Below the pieces are notes generated by a model. That model saw nothing but the letters and a program-made list of their open reading frames with translations, was not told where the DNA came from and ran no database searches. From Gordonia terrae (lineage in GTDB: Bacteria; Actinomycetota; Actinomycetes; Mycobacteriales; Mycobacteriaceae): DNA of 64,000 nt. The translations under genes were made by a program, and so were the position numbers. The stretch is from NCBI RefSeq assembly GCF_001698225.1, contig NZ_CP016594.1, positions 496,001-560,000 of the forward strand. The letters are read 5' to 3'. Of the stretch, positions 1 to 9,819 are shown piece after piece. Every line of letters begins with the position of its first letter. Within the stretch, counting starts at the first letter, position 1.

Positions 1-245
1 TCGACCCCGAGAAGGCGTCACCGGGTGAGCCGACGCGATGGCGGTCGGAGAAGTCGGGGGAGTGGATTCCGATCCGTCCCGAACTGGTCGCGGAGTTCGC
101 CTACGACCAGATGGAGAACCACCGCTTCCGGCACACCGTGAAGTTCCTGCGGTGGCGGCCCGATCGGGACCCGGAGAGCTGCGGCTATGACCAGCTCGAG
201 GTCCCCCTCACCTACGATCTCCACGACGTCCTCGAAGGGGAATGA
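1..245 (+). CDS. ligC: ATP-dependent DNA ligase, LigC type (C-terminal part only)
   Basis: Only the last 80 codons are in the window (reading frame begins at base 3); the 5' part lies upstream. The visible residues form the end of the OB-fold domain of a bacterial ATP-dependent ligase, with the typical tail FLRWRPDRDPESCGYDQLE. LigC enzymes seal nicks during repair. The TGA overlaps the ATG of the next gene (ATGA at 242-245), so the two are probably co-translated. The neighbour encodes the matching LigD-type polymerase domain as a separate protein, which is the mycobacterial LigC/Prim-PolC arrangement. The family is clear from the C-terminal motif and the partner gene; the catalytic lysine motif is outside the window. 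Confidence 0.85.
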   Translation, partial: DPEKASPGEPTRWRSEKSGEWIPIRPELVAEFAYDQMENHRFRHTVKFLRWRPDRDPESCGYDQLEVPLTYDLHDVLEGE

Positions 246-1333
246 CCATGGCATCTCGCTCTCCCGCAGAGGAACTCGACGTCGACGGAATCGCCGTCCG
301 GATGAGTAACCCGGACAAGATCTACTTCCCCGAACTCGGCGAGAACGGGGGCCGCAAGCGGGATCTCGTGGGGTATTACCGCACCGTCGCGCTGGGAGTC
401 GAGGAGAGCGGCGAGGGCCCGTTGATGCACGCGGCCCGCGATCGGCCGACGTTCCTGCAGCGCTTCCCCGACGGGGTCGAGGGCGAGGAGATCTATCAGA
501 AGCACATCGCGAAGAAGCGTCCGGAGCATGTGCAATCGACTCCGATCGTGTTCCCGTCCAAGCGAACCGGCGATGCGATCCGGCCGACGGTGCCCGCCGA
601 CCTGGTGTGGGGCGCCAATCTGGGGACGGTCACCTTCCACACCTGGCCGACGCTGCATCCCGACAACGATCACCCCGACCAGCTCCGCATCGACCTCGAT
701 CCGCAGCCCGGCACGACCTTCGAAGACGTCCGGCGCGTGGCTGTCGAGGGGTTGAAGCCGCTGCTCGACGACCTGGGTTTCGTCGGTTTCGCGAAGACCT
801 CCGGCGGGCGCGGAGTGCACGTGTACGTGCCCATCGAGCCGCTGTGGGACTTCATCGCGACCCGACGCTGCGTGATCGCGCTCGCCCGCGAACTCGAACG
901 CCGCGACCCGGATGCGGTCACCACGTCGTGGTGGAAAGAGGAACGCGGAGAACGGATCTTCATCGATTACAACCAGAACGCCCGCGACCGGACGATGGCG
1001 TCACCGTATTCCGTCCGACGCAGCGCCCGCGCGCGGGTGTCGACGCCGGTGACGTGGGACGAACTCGCCGATGTCGACCCGGACGACTGCACCATCGCGA
1101 CCGTCCCGAAGCTCCTCGCGGATCGTGGCGATCCGTGGGCCGACATCGCCGACCATCGGCGCGGCGTCGAGAAGCTCCTGGAGATGGTGCAGGCCGACGA
1201 CGCAAACGGCTTGGGTGACATGCCTTATCCGCCCAGTTACCCCAAGATGCCGGGCGAGCCGCCGCGGGTGCAGCCGAGCAAGAAGGTCGCCGAGCACTGG
1301 GACGAGAAGGGGAATCGACGTTCCGATGGGTGA
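242..1333 (+). CDS. Stand-alone LigD-type DNA polymerase/primase (Prim-PolC)
   Basis: A 363-residue archaeo-eukaryotic primase-type polymerase, like the polymerase domain of LigD but encoded alone. The metal-binding acidic pair is seen in RIDLDPQPG (about residues 138-146) and the third acidic residue in FIDYNQNARDRT (about 239-250). KTSGGRGVHVYVP is the conserved Ser-Gly-Gly-Arg-Gly nucleotide-binding stretch. In mycobacteria the homologue (Rv3730c) fills short gaps and works with DNA ligase C in excision repair, and here the pair overlaps as ATGA. A second ATG at 248 is also possible as the start. No ligase or nuclease domain is attached. Confidence 0.85.
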   Translation: MTMASRSPAEELDVDGIAVRMSNPDKIYFPELGENGGRKRDLVGYYRTVALGVEESGEGPLMHAARDRPTFLQRFPDGVEGEEIYQKHIAKKRPEHVQSTPIVFPSKRTGDAIRPTVPADLVWGANLGTVTFHTWPTLHPDNDHPDQLRIDLDPQPGTTFEDVRRVAVEGLKPLLDDLGFVGFAKTSGGRGVHVYVPIEPLWDFIATRRCVIALARELERRDPDAVTTSWWKEERGERIFIDYNQNARDRTMASPYSVRRSARARVSTPVTWDELADVDPDDCTIATVPKLLADRGDPWADIADHRRGVEKLLEMVQADDANGLGDMPYPPSYPKMPGEPPRVQPSKKVAEHWDEKGNRRSDG

Positions 1334-1344
1334 CCGCGGAGCCG

Positions 1345-2292
1345 TCAGGTACGGAACGCGATCAAGAGCCCCAGGTAGACCAGGTAGAGAGCCACGAACG
1401 CGACGCCCTCGTACCGGGACACCCGCCGCCCGGAGAGGAACACCGGAATGCACAGCAACGCAACGGCGGCCATCAGTGGAAGGTCCACCCGGATCAGGTC
1501 ATCGGTGACCTCGAGCGGCCGCACCAGTGCGGTCACGCCGAGGATGAAGGTGATGTTGTAGACGCTCGACCCGATGAGATTGCCGATGGCGAGGTCGCGG
1601 TTGCCGCGGAGCGTCGACATGATGGTCGTCGTGAGCTCGGGTGCGGACGTGCCGATCGCCACGACGGTGAGGCCGATGAACGCCTCGCTGACGCCCAGCT
1701 CCGTTGCCACGTCCACCGATCCGCGGACGAGCCAGTCGGCCGCGAGCACGATCAAGACGATCCCACCGAGCAGTTCGAGTACCCGGCCCCAGACCGGTCC
1801 ACCTGTGGCGGGGAGCTCGTCGGTGACGGTCGGCGACGCCCTGGCCTTCACTTCCACGCGGATGGCGGTCACGGTGTAGGCAACCGCGACCGCCAGGAGC
1901 AGCACGCCGTCCAGACGGTTCAGGTCGCCGTTCAGGCTCAACACCAGGAGCAGCAGTGCGCTGACGGTCATGACCGGCAGGTCGAGCCGAATGGTCTGAC
2001 GTCCCAGCGCGAGTGGTACCAGGGCAGCCGAGAGGCCGAGGATGAGAAGGAGATTGACGATGTTGGTGCCCGCGATGTTGCCGATCGCGAGCGGACCCGC
2101 ATCGTTCAGGGACGCATCGATGCCCACGGCGAGCTCCGGCATGCTGGTCCCGATGGAGACGATCGTGAGCCCGACCAGCAGGGGAGAGACACCGAGCCGG
2201 CTCGCGATCGCCGACCCACCGCGGACCAGGAACTCCGCGCCGACGATCAGTCCGGCCAGGCCCGCCAGGATCAGCGCGGCGTCGAGGACCAT
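1345..2292 (-). CDS. Calcium/sodium antiporter family protein (CaCA, YrbG type)
   Basis: A 315-residue membrane protein with the two-fold repeated alpha-repeat signature of cation/Ca2+ exchangers: GLTIVSIGTSMPELAVGI near residue 42 and GLTVVAIGTSAPELTTTI in the second half. About ten hydrophobic segments are visible. The family exchanges Ca2+ for Na+ or H+ across the inner membrane; the ion is not shown by sequence alone. It lies 30 bases downstream of the NmrA-like gene on the same strand and could be co-transcribed. It converges with the polymerase gene with only 11 bases between the stop codons. Confidence 0.85.
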   Translation of the reverse strand: MVLDAALILAGLAGLIVGAEFLVRGGSAIASRLGVSPLLVGLTIVSIGTSMPELAVGIDASLNDAGPLAIGNIAGTNIVNLLLILGLSAALVPLALGRQTIRLDLPVMTVSALLLLVLSLNGDLNRLDGVLLLAVAVAYTVTAIRVEVKARASPTVTDELPATGGPVWGRVLELLGGIVLIVLAADWLVRGSVDVATELGVSEAFIGLTVVAIGTSAPELTTTIMSTLRGNRDLAIGNLIGSSVYNITFILGVTALVRPLEVTDDLIRVDLPLMAAVALLCIPVFLSGRRVSRYEGVAFVALYLVYLGLLIAFRT

Positions 2293-2322
2293 CCGGACTC
2301 CTTCCCGACCGTTGCGGGGTGA

Positions 2323-3171
2323 TCAGCGGCGCAGCGCCTCCGCGGCCCAGGTGGCGAAGCTCTGCCAGCCGACATCGGGGAATCGTCGATGCAGCGTCGG
2401 GATGTCGACCTCGTAGCCGCGCCCGCCGAGGAAGGTGAACATCGCCCGCATGTCCTCGGACTCGATGCGTTCCGGGTCGTAGGACTCCGCGGTGACGGTG
2501 GTGCCGAGGACCTCGCCGATGATGCGCGCCATCTCGGCCGGCGTCGGCTGGTCGGACGCGAGGTCGATGCGCTGCCCGACGTGGACCTCGGGTGCGGCGA
2601 ACAGGGTGGCAACCAGTCGTCCGAGGTCGCGCCGCGAGAGTTGTTGCAGCGGCTTGTCGGCGGGCATGGCGATCGGCATCACGCCTGCCGCGAGGGCGTC
2701 GGCGCCGCCGAGCAGGTTGTCGAAGAAATAGGCCGGGCCGACGATCGTGTGCGGGATCTCGGTGGCCGCCAGCATCTGCTCGACCTCGAACTTGGAATCG
2801 AAATGCGGCACGCCGGTCTGGCGATCGGCCGAGGCGACCGAGGAGAACACGAGGTACGGGATCGATGCGGACGTGGCCGCCTCGATGAGTGCGCGACCCT
2901 GGCCGATCTCGGCGCCGACCCCGGACTCGAACGGCGTGGTGAGTGCGAACACGCCTGCGGACCCGGTGAACGCCTCGGACAGACCCACGCCACTCACGAT
3001 GTCGCCGACCGCGAGTTCGACACCCCGATCGGCCAGGCGTGCCGCCTTGCTCGACACCGCGTCCCGCACGACGGCGCGGACGGGGAAACCGGCGTCGAGC
3101 AGCGCATCGAGCACGGCGCCGCCCTGCCCTCCGGTGGCTCCGACGACAACAACAGGAGAGGTATCCGCCAT
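2323..3171 (-). CDS. NmrA-like NAD(P)-binding protein
   Basis: A 282-residue atypical short-chain dehydrogenase. It begins with a Rossmann motif, VVVVGATGGQGGAV (about residues 6-19), followed by VRAVVRD, as in the NmrA/YtfG/HSCARG group. These proteins are NAD(P)H-dependent reductases or redox sensors; the classical Tyr-x-x-x-Lys catalytic pair is not obvious, so a sensor or isomerase-like role is possible. The open frame extends farther upstream, across the tRNA gene, but the ATG at 3171 directly precedes the Rossmann fold and is the sensible start. Confidence 0.75.
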   Translation of the reverse strand: MADTSPVVVVGATGGQGGAVLDALLDAGFPVRAVVRDAVSSKAARLADRGVELAVGDIVSGVGLSEAFTGSAGVFALTTPFESGVGAEIGQGRALIEAATSASIPYLVFSSVASADRQTGVPHFDSKFEVEQMLAATEIPHTIVGPAYFFDNLLGGADALAAGVMPIAMPADKPLQQLSRRDLGRLVATLFAAPEVHVGQRIDLASDQPTPAEMARIIGEVLGTTVTAESYDPERIESEDMRAMFTFLGGRGYEVDIPTLHRRFPDVGWQSFATWAAEALRR

Positions 3172-3249
3172 GCCGTCGACCCTAGCGGTGGGATGCCCCC
3201 GCCGGACGGTTTGGGTTGGTGCACGCTCGGCGGCTATCATCTCGACGTT

Positions 3250-3338
3250 GGAGGATTCGCCTAGTGGCCTATGGCGCTCGCCTGGAACGCGGGTTGGGTT
3301 AACAGCCCTCAGGGGTTCGAATCCCCTATCCTCCGCCA
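3250..3338 (+). tRNA. tRNA-Ser (anticodon GGA)
   Basis: A full cloverleaf can be drawn. The acceptor stem GGAGGAT pairs with ATCCTCC at 3328-3334, followed by discriminator G and an encoded CCA at 3336-3338. The anticodon stem CTCGC/GCGGG carries the loop CTGGAAC, giving anticodon GGA. A long variable arm (GGGTTAACAGCCC) and the T-arm AGGGG-TTCGAAT-CCCCT complete a class II serine tRNA. No integrase or att duplication is seen next to it. Confidence 0.95.
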
Positions 3339-3339
3339 C

Positions 3340-3390
3340 CGAAGGTCCGTAGTGACGCCCGCTCGCCGGGTGCACCGCGGACCTTCGTCG
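3340..3390 (+). terminator. Hairpin downstream of tRNA-Ser
   Basis: The arms CGAAGGTCCG (3340-3349) and CGGACCTTCG (3378-3387) are exact reverse complements around a GC-rich 28-base loop and start two bases after the encoded CCA. The following bases (TCGTTGTAG) are only weakly T-rich, so termination is plausible but unproven. Confidence 0.5.
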
Positions 3391-3451
3391 TTGTAGCGAC
3401 TGGGCCGGGGGTGGTGTCGCCCCGCCGGAGCCCCTCGCTACACTGGACGAC

Positions 3452-3537
3452 GGATCCCGCGCGGCGTGCATCCTGTGAACTCCCCCAGGGCCGGAAGGCA
3501 GCAAGGGTCAACGGGCTCTCTCGGGTGCGCGGGGTCC
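3452..3537 (+). ncRNA. ffs: Signal recognition particle 4.5S-type RNA
   Basis: The universally conserved SRP RNA tip is present around 3487-3512 (GGGCCGGAAGGCAGCAAGGG), including both asymmetric loop strands that bind Ffh. The ends pair as a long stem: GGATCCCGCGC at 3452-3462 with GCGCGGGGTCC at 3527-3537. A -10-like TACACT lies at 3439-3444. The RNA joins Ffh to target membrane proteins co-translationally. Placement just before aspC and dnaX is the same as in mycobacteria. Ends are estimated from the stem and could be a few bases off. Confidence 0.9.
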
Positions 3538-3562
3538 CCTATATCCGATACACATCTTCTAG

Positions 3563-4888
<1,326 letters not shown>

Positions 4889-5001
4889 GGTCGTCGCGCG
4901 CCCCCGCGGCCGCTGACACGGCGGCCGTGGAAGCCGCGGACGGTGCCGACACACCCGCAACGCGCCGACCGCGGCGTTAGATTGCTCTCATTCTCCGGCG
5001 A

Positions 5002-6531
5002 GTGCGCTGGCGTGCACGCCACTTTGTGACAGGCTTTCAAATCGTGAATCTGCCCAGGCCGGTTCTTCTCGCAACCGGTTTCGCCGTCGTGGGGGTCATC
5101 GCACTGGCGCTCCAGGACGTCGTCGTACCCTTGGGCGCCCAGTTCTGGGGGTTGCTGAACAATCAGATCGACCTTGCGGTGTATCAGGCGGGCGCCCGGT
5201 CGGTGACCGGAGGCATCAGCCTCTACGACGTCAAGATGGTCGGCGACCTGGACTACACCTATTCGCCGTTCTCCGCGCTGTTGTTCAGTCCGCTGGCCTG
5301 GGTGTCCTTCGATCTCGCGCGTCCGCTGTGGACCGCAGGCATCGTCGTGGCGCTCTACCTGGTGATCATGCTGAGCTTCCGCAGCCTCGGCCGACCGGTG
5401 ACCTGGCCGTTGCGCGTCATCGCGGTGTCGCTGGTCGCGGTGGCGATGTTGTTCGAGCCGGTGCGGACGACCATCTGGTACGGACAGATCAACGTCTTCC
5501 TGATGCTCGTCATCCTCGCGGACCTGACGCGTCCGGACGGTGGACGCCTCAAGGGGTTCTGGACCGGCGTCGCCGCCGGCATCAAGCTGACACCCCTCAT
5601 CTTCGCCGGATACTTCCTGGTGCAGCGGAACTGGCGCGCCCTCGCGGGGGTCATCGGTGGTTTCGCCACCACCGTGGTGATCGGTTTCGCGGTGTTGCCG
5701 GGGGATTCGTGGTCGTACTGGACCGGAAAACTGTTCGAGTCCGACCGGGTCGGGTCGGCGCAGTTGCGCGGCAACCAGTCCCTCCGCGGCATGCTCGCCA
5801 ACCACCTCGACACCGACAATCCGCCGACGCTCCTGTGGCTCGTCGTGGTCCTGGCGGCACTCGCGGTCGGCTTCGCGGTCGCGACCTACGCCCATCGCAA
5901 GGGCCAGGAACTCCTGGCCATCAGCATCGTCGGCATGACCGCGTGCGTCGTGTCGCCGATGTCCTGGGGCCATCACTGGGTCTGGTTCATCCCGATCCTG
6001 GTCATCGGGGTCCACCTGGTCCTCGACGTCCGACGCCCGCGCACCCCGCGGGTGTGGGCGGGTGTTGGTGTCGCGGCTCTCGTCCTGCTTGCGTTCTCGT
6101 GGCCGACGCACGTGCCCGCGCTGATCCCCGACGGCTATTACACGGGGTTGTACGTCAAGACCCACATCCGGTGGATGAACTGGTTCACCGTCAGCCCCTA
6201 CCTGTGGGCCTACCTCGGTGTGCTCGTCGCAACGGTCGTCGGCCTGCGGATGGTCGGCAGCCGCGGACCGTCGACGTCCGACCCGGTCATCCCGGCCGGC
6301 GTCGCGGCCGCTGTCATCGCCGACGGCGGCTTGCCGACCGGTGATGCGGGCGGCTCCGGGGCCGAGGACCGGCGGCATGCGGACAGAAGCGGCGGTGAGT
6401 CCGGACCCCCCGAGTCCGACCGCCCGTCCGAGCCCACCGACCACGTCCACGGTATGGCCGATGACCTGGTCGGAACCGACGGCGAACCCGTCAGCGAGAC
6501 ACCCGAACAGGGGTCTGCTCCGCCAGTGTGA
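5002..6531 (+). CDS. GT87-family polyprenol-phosphate-dependent glycosyltransferase (membrane)
   Basis: A polytopic membrane protein with about ten hydrophobic segments and GT87 (DUF2029) hallmarks: YTYSPFSALLFSPLAW early on, IWYGQINVFLMLVILADL, and GVAAGIKLTPLIFAGYFL. Members are GT-C transferases that move mannose or arabinose from a lipid-phosphate donor onto periplasmic glycolipids or arabinogalactan. The last 90 residues are a disordered acidic tail of no known function. The start may be GTG 5002 or GTG 5044; the latter puts the charged N-terminus right before the first membrane helix. It interrupts the usual aspC-dnaX adjacency. The acceptor cannot be told from sequence. Confidence 0.75.
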   Translation: MRWRARHFVTGFQIVNLPRPVLLATGFAVVGVIALALQDVVVPLGAQFWGLLNNQIDLAVYQAGARSVTGGISLYDVKMVGDLDYTYSPFSALLFSPLAWVSFDLARPLWTAGIVVALYLVIMLSFRSLGRPVTWPLRVIAVSLVAVAMLFEPVRTTIWYGQINVFLMLVILADLTRPDGGRLKGFWTGVAAGIKLTPLIFAGYFLVQRNWRALAGVIGGFATTVVIGFAVLPGDSWSYWTGKLFESDRVGSAQLRGNQSLRGMLANHLDTDNPPTLLWLVVVLAALAVGFAVATYAHRKGQELLAISIVGMTACVVSPMSWGHHWVWFIPILVIGVHLVLDVRRPRTPRVWAGVGVAALVLLAFSWPTHVPALIPDGYYTGLYVKTHIRWMNWFTVSPYLWAYLGVLVATVVGLRMVGSRGPSTSDPVIPAGVAAAVIADGGLPTGDAGGSGAEDRRHADRSGGESGPPESDRPSEPTDHVHGMADDLVGTDGEPVSETPEQGSAPPV

Positions 6532-6574
6532 GGCACGCTCATCGAGTGTCACGGGTCGCCGGTAGTCTCGACGC

Positions 6575-8950
6575 GTGGCTCTGTATCGCACCTATCGCCC
6601 GGCTACCTTCGCCGACGTCGTGGGGCAGGAGCACGTCACCGATCCGTTGAGCCGCGCCCTGGATTCCGGGCGCATCAACCACGCGTATCTCTTCTCGGGT
6701 CCGCGTGGCTGTGGCAAGACGTCGTCGGCGCGAATCCTGGCCCGTTCGCTGAACTGTGTGCAGGGGCCGACCTCCACACCGTGCGGGACCTGCGCCTCAT
6801 GCGTGGCGCTCGCGCCGGGCGGACCGGGCAACCTCGACGTCATCGAACTCGACGCCGCGAGCCATGGTGGTGTCGACGACACCCGCGAGCTCCGCGACCG
6901 CGCGTTCTACGCGCCCGCCGAGTCGCGCTACCGCGTCTTCATCGTCGACGAGGCGCACATGGTGACGAACGCGGGCTTCAACGCGCTCCTCAAGATCGTC
7001 GAGGAGCCGCCGGAGCACCTGATCTTCGTGTTCGCGACCACCGAACCCGAGAAGGTGCTCCCGACCATCCGGTCGCGGACCCATCACTATCCGTTCCGGC
7101 TGCTCGCGCCGCCGGTCATGCGCGGCCTGCTGGAGAAGATCTGCGAGCGCGAGAACGTGACGGTGGCGCCCGAGGTGTATCCGCTCGTCATCCGTGCGGG
7201 CGGCGGATCTCCTCGTGACTCACTGTCGATCCTCGACCAGTTGCTCGCCGGCGCCGACGACGACGGGGTCGCCTACGAACGCGCCCTGGCCCTGCTCGGT
7301 GTCACCGACGTCGCGCTGATCGACACCGCCGTCGACGCACTCGCCGACGCCGACGGGTCGGCGTTGTTCGGCACGGTGGAGAAGGTGGTCGACGCCGGGC
7401 ACGACCCCCGGCGATTCGCCGTCGACCTGCTCGAGCGTCTGCGCGATCTGATTCTGCTGCAAGCGGTTCCAGATGCTGCCGACCGCGGGTTGGTCGAGGC
7501 CCCGGGCGACCAGCTCGCCCGGATGCGCGCCCAGATCGAGACCCTCGGCCCGGCGTCGCTGACGCGGTTCGCCGAGATCGTGCACAACGCGCTCGGGGAG
7601 ATGCGGGGCACCACGTCGCCGCGGCTGCTGCTCGAGGTGATGTGCGCGCGGATGCTGTTGCCCGCAGTGTCCGCCGACGACGCGGCGCTGCTGCAGCGAC
7701 TCGAACGACTCGAGTCGGGCATCGGCACCACGTCGATCCCGGTGCCCGCGAAGCCGGCTGAGCCGGAACCGGAGCCGAAGTTCGTCCGGCCGTCGCAACG
7801 CAAGGCGATGGAAGACGCCAAGGCCGCCCAGGCTTCCGACCGTGCGGCTGCCGAGGCGGTGGAGGCCGACGCCGCGGCTCCCGAACCCGTGGCGCCGGAA
7901 CCCGTGGCGCCGGAACCGACCGCGCCGGAACCGACCGCGCCGGAACCTGTGGCGCCGGAACCCGTGGCGCCGGAACCCGTGGCGCCGGAACCCGTGGCGC
8001 CGGACCTCGACTCCGCCGCACCGACCGAAGGGCCCGCCGAGGACGAATCGATGTTCGACGAGCTGATCGCCGAACAGCCGAGCGTCGATGCGACAGACCC
8101 CGACCCGGTGGCAGACCCGGCGCCTGCCACGCCGACGCAACCGCCGGCTCGTGCCGAGCGGACTCCGTCCGCGCCGGAGCCGCCGTCGCGTCCGCGGGTG
8201 ACGTCTTCGCCGGAACCGGAACCAGTCGCCGTATCCGCGTCGACGTCGCCCTACGACGACATCCCGCTTCCCGATGAGCCCGTCGATGAGGACGACGTGC
8301 CACCACCGGATGCGATGCCCGTCCGCGCCCGCCGGCCAGAACCCGCACCCGAGCCGGAAGCAGAGGCCGAGTCCGAGCCCGAGGCGCCCGCCGGTCTCGA
8401 CGCCGACTCGGTGCGCAAGCGGTATCAGGACTTTCGGGCCGCGGTGCGTGAGCGTTCGAAGAGTTTGGAGCCGATGCTCTCGGCAGCGGTCATCGCCGAC
8501 GTCGACGGAACGACCGTGGTGTTGTCGCATCCCGTCGAGGTGTTGGTCGGGCGTCTGTCGGCGCCGCACGCCGTCACGATCATCCGAGAGGCGCTGACCG
8601 AGGTCTTCGGTACCGAACTCGACGTTCGCACGGTGCACCAGGCGCCGGGTGCCGCCGCGCCCACGGGCGCGTCTGCCGCACCGCCGTCGAAGCAGCCGGG
8701 TAAGGCGCGCCAGTCGTATTCACGGCCGAGTCGTGCGCGCGACCAGTCGGCGACGCCGGCGCCCGCGCCGGAACCGGTTGCCGAACCGGAGGAACCCGAG
8801 CCGCCACGCGCCGACGAGGACATCCCGCACGACGAGCGCGCGGAGATGGTGGCCGACGCGCGGACCGGGAACCCCGAGCAGCGGCTCGACCCGGACCAGG
8901 TGGCGCTGGAATTGCTCAAGTCCGAGTTGGGGGCCAGGCCGCTCGAGTGA
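6575..8950 (+). CDS. dnaX: DNA polymerase III subunit gamma/tau
   Basis: A 791-residue clamp-loader ATPase. It has Walker A GPRGCGKT (residues 42-49), a Cys4 zinc module (Cys61, 70, 73, 76), Walker B FIVDEAHM, a sensor segment and PFRLL. The first 380 residues are near-identical in layout to mycobacterial DnaZX. The linker after about residue 385 is much longer than in mycobacteria and contains eight tandem PEPVA/PEPTA pentapeptides (DNA 7880-7999). A C-terminal tau-like domain resumes near residue 610. The start is GTG 6575, giving MALYRTYRPATF as in the family. No slippery heptamer with a stop in the shifted frame was seen, so gamma would not arise by known frameshifting. Confidence 0.95.
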   Translation: MALYRTYRPATFADVVGQEHVTDPLSRALDSGRINHAYLFSGPRGCGKTSSARILARSLNCVQGPTSTPCGTCASCVALAPGGPGNLDVIELDAASHGGVDDTRELRDRAFYAPAESRYRVFIVDEAHMVTNAGFNALLKIVEEPPEHLIFVFATTEPEKVLPTIRSRTHHYPFRLLAPPVMRGLLEKICERENVTVAPEVYPLVIRAGGGSPRDSLSILDQLLAGADDDGVAYERALALLGVTDVALIDTAVDALADADGSALFGTVEKVVDAGHDPRRFAVDLLERLRDLILLQAVPDAADRGLVEAPGDQLARMRAQIETLGPASLTRFAEIVHNALGEMRGTTSPRLLLEVMCARMLLPAVSADDAALLQRLERLESGIGTTSIPVPAKPAEPEPEPKFVRPSQRKAMEDAKAAQASDRAAAEAVEADAAAPEPVAPEPVAPEPTAPEPTAPEPVAPEPVAPEPVAPEPVAPDLDSAAPTEGPAEDESMFDELIAEQPSVDATDPDPVADPAPATPTQPPARAERTPSAPEPPSRPRVTSSPEPEPVAVSASTSPYDDIPLPDEPVDEDDVPPPDAMPVRARRPEPAPEPEAEAESEPEAPAGLDADSVRKRYQDFRAAVRERSKSLEPMLSAAVIADVDGTTVVLSHPVEVLVGRLSAPHAVTIIREALTEVFGTELDVRTVHQAPGAAAPTGASAAPPSKQPGKARQSYSRPSRARDQSATPAPAPEPVAEPEEPEPPRADEDIPHDERAEMVADARTGNPEQRLDPDQVALELLKSELGARPLE
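7880..7999 (+). repeat. 15-bp tandem repeat encoding (PEPVA/PEPTA)x8 inside dnaX
   Basis: Eight in-frame copies of a 15-base unit close to CCGGAACCCGTGGCG encode PEPVA (six copies) or PEPTA (copies three and four). The length is a multiple of three, so copy-number change keeps the frame. It lies in the flexible linker between the ATPase and the tau-specific region. Confidence 0.95.
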
Positions 8951-9005
8951 CCGGGTGTGTTCGCGGCCGGCGCTCGTGTACGGCCGTTCGTGGTAGAACG
9001 CACAG

Positions 9006-9797
9006 ATGCGACGAGTAGCGGTGCGCCTCGGACTGTCACTGATGTCGGTGACGGCGGCGCTCACGATGTCGATGGCGTGCGCTGCGGCGACCCCGACCGA
9101 AGCGCCTGCGGTCGGTGCGTCTCCCGGCGGCGGAACATCGGGATCGGCGGTCGGAGCTCCCGCCGTCGGGCCGGCGCCGTCGATGCGGATGCCGGTCGAC
9201 CGGCGGGTCAGCGCCGTCGGTTTCGTCGACGTCCGGACCGCGGTTCCCGACGCCGTCCTCGACCTGCGATATGCGACGGCCGACAACTTCGTCGGCGAGC
9301 GACTGTACCCGCCGAACGCCCGCTGTCTGGTCCACGAATCGATGACCCCGGGACTTCGAACCGCCGCGCGGACTCTACGGGCCCGCGGCGAGGTGCTGGT
9401 GTTCTGGGACTGCTACCGGCCGCACTCGGTGCAGCAGAAGATGTTCGACAAGGTGCCGGATCCCGCGTGGGTGGCCAGGCCGGGGCCGTATTCGACCAGC
9501 CACGAAGCCGGACGTTCGGTTGACGTGACACTGGCCGACGGCCGCCCGAACTGTCCTCCGGCGCGCGTCGTCGGCGACCGGTGTCGTCTCGACATGGGGA
9601 CCGACTTCGACTCGTTCACCCCGCGGGCCACCGCGTATGCGACCGAGGGGGTGTCCGCGCCGGCACGGGCCGCTCGAACCCGCCTTCGAGAGGCGATGGC
9701 CGCCGGTGGGCTGACGATCTACGCGGGGGAGTGGTGGCACTTCGACGGACCCGGCGCCCACGTCCGCCGCCCGGTCATCGACGTGCCGGTCACCTGA
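9006..9797 (+). CDS. Exported VanX-like D-alanyl-D-alanine dipeptidase (peptidase M15D)
   Basis: A 263-residue protein with an N-terminal hydrophobic signal ending near AACAAA or MACAAA, followed by an Ala/Gly/Pro-rich linker and an M15 metallopeptidase domain. Zinc ligands and catalytic residues are visible in TSHEAGRSVDVTL (His and Asp) and AGEWWHFDGP (catalytic Glu and third zinc His). VFWDCYRPHSVQQ carries the conserved Arg. The family cleaves D-Ala-D-Ala or related wall fragments. No vanH/vanA or VanRS genes lie nearby, so this is probably a housekeeping wall-turnover enzyme rather than glycopeptide resistance. It occupies roughly the place of the amidase Rv3717 in the mycobacterial order. 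Confidence 0.8.
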   Translation: MRRVAVRLGLSLMSVTAALTMSMACAAATPTEAPAVGASPGGGTSGSAVGAPAVGPAPSMRMPVDRRVSAVGFVDVRTAVPDAVLDLRYATADNFVGERLYPPNARCLVHESMTPGLRTAARTLRARGEVLVFWDCYRPHSVQQKMFDKVPDPAWVARPGPYSTSHEAGRSVDVTLADGRPNCPPARVVGDRCRLDMGTDFDSFTPRATAYATEGVSAPARAARTRLREAMAAGGLTIYAGEWWHFDGPGAHVRRPVIDVPVT

Positions 9798-9819
9798 GCG
9801 TCGGGACCCTTCGAGGCTC

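Noticed and set aside
3250..3338. tRNA-Ser as an integration site for a genomic island
   Set aside because: No integrase, no duplicated tRNA 3' end and no island genes follow; the neighbours are conserved housekeeping genes.
7220..8638. 472-residue open frame opposite dnaX
   Set aside because: It is the shadow of the dnaX linker; its RRHGF-type repeats are the antisense of the PEPVA codons.
6575..8950. Programmed frameshifting in dnaX to make a gamma subunit
   Set aside because: No A-rich slippery heptamer with a nearby stop in the shifted frame was found.
9006..9797. Vancomycin-resistance vanX
   Set aside because: The M15 dipeptidase has an export signal and no vanH, vanA or VanRS neighbours; VanX resistance enzymes act in the cytosol.
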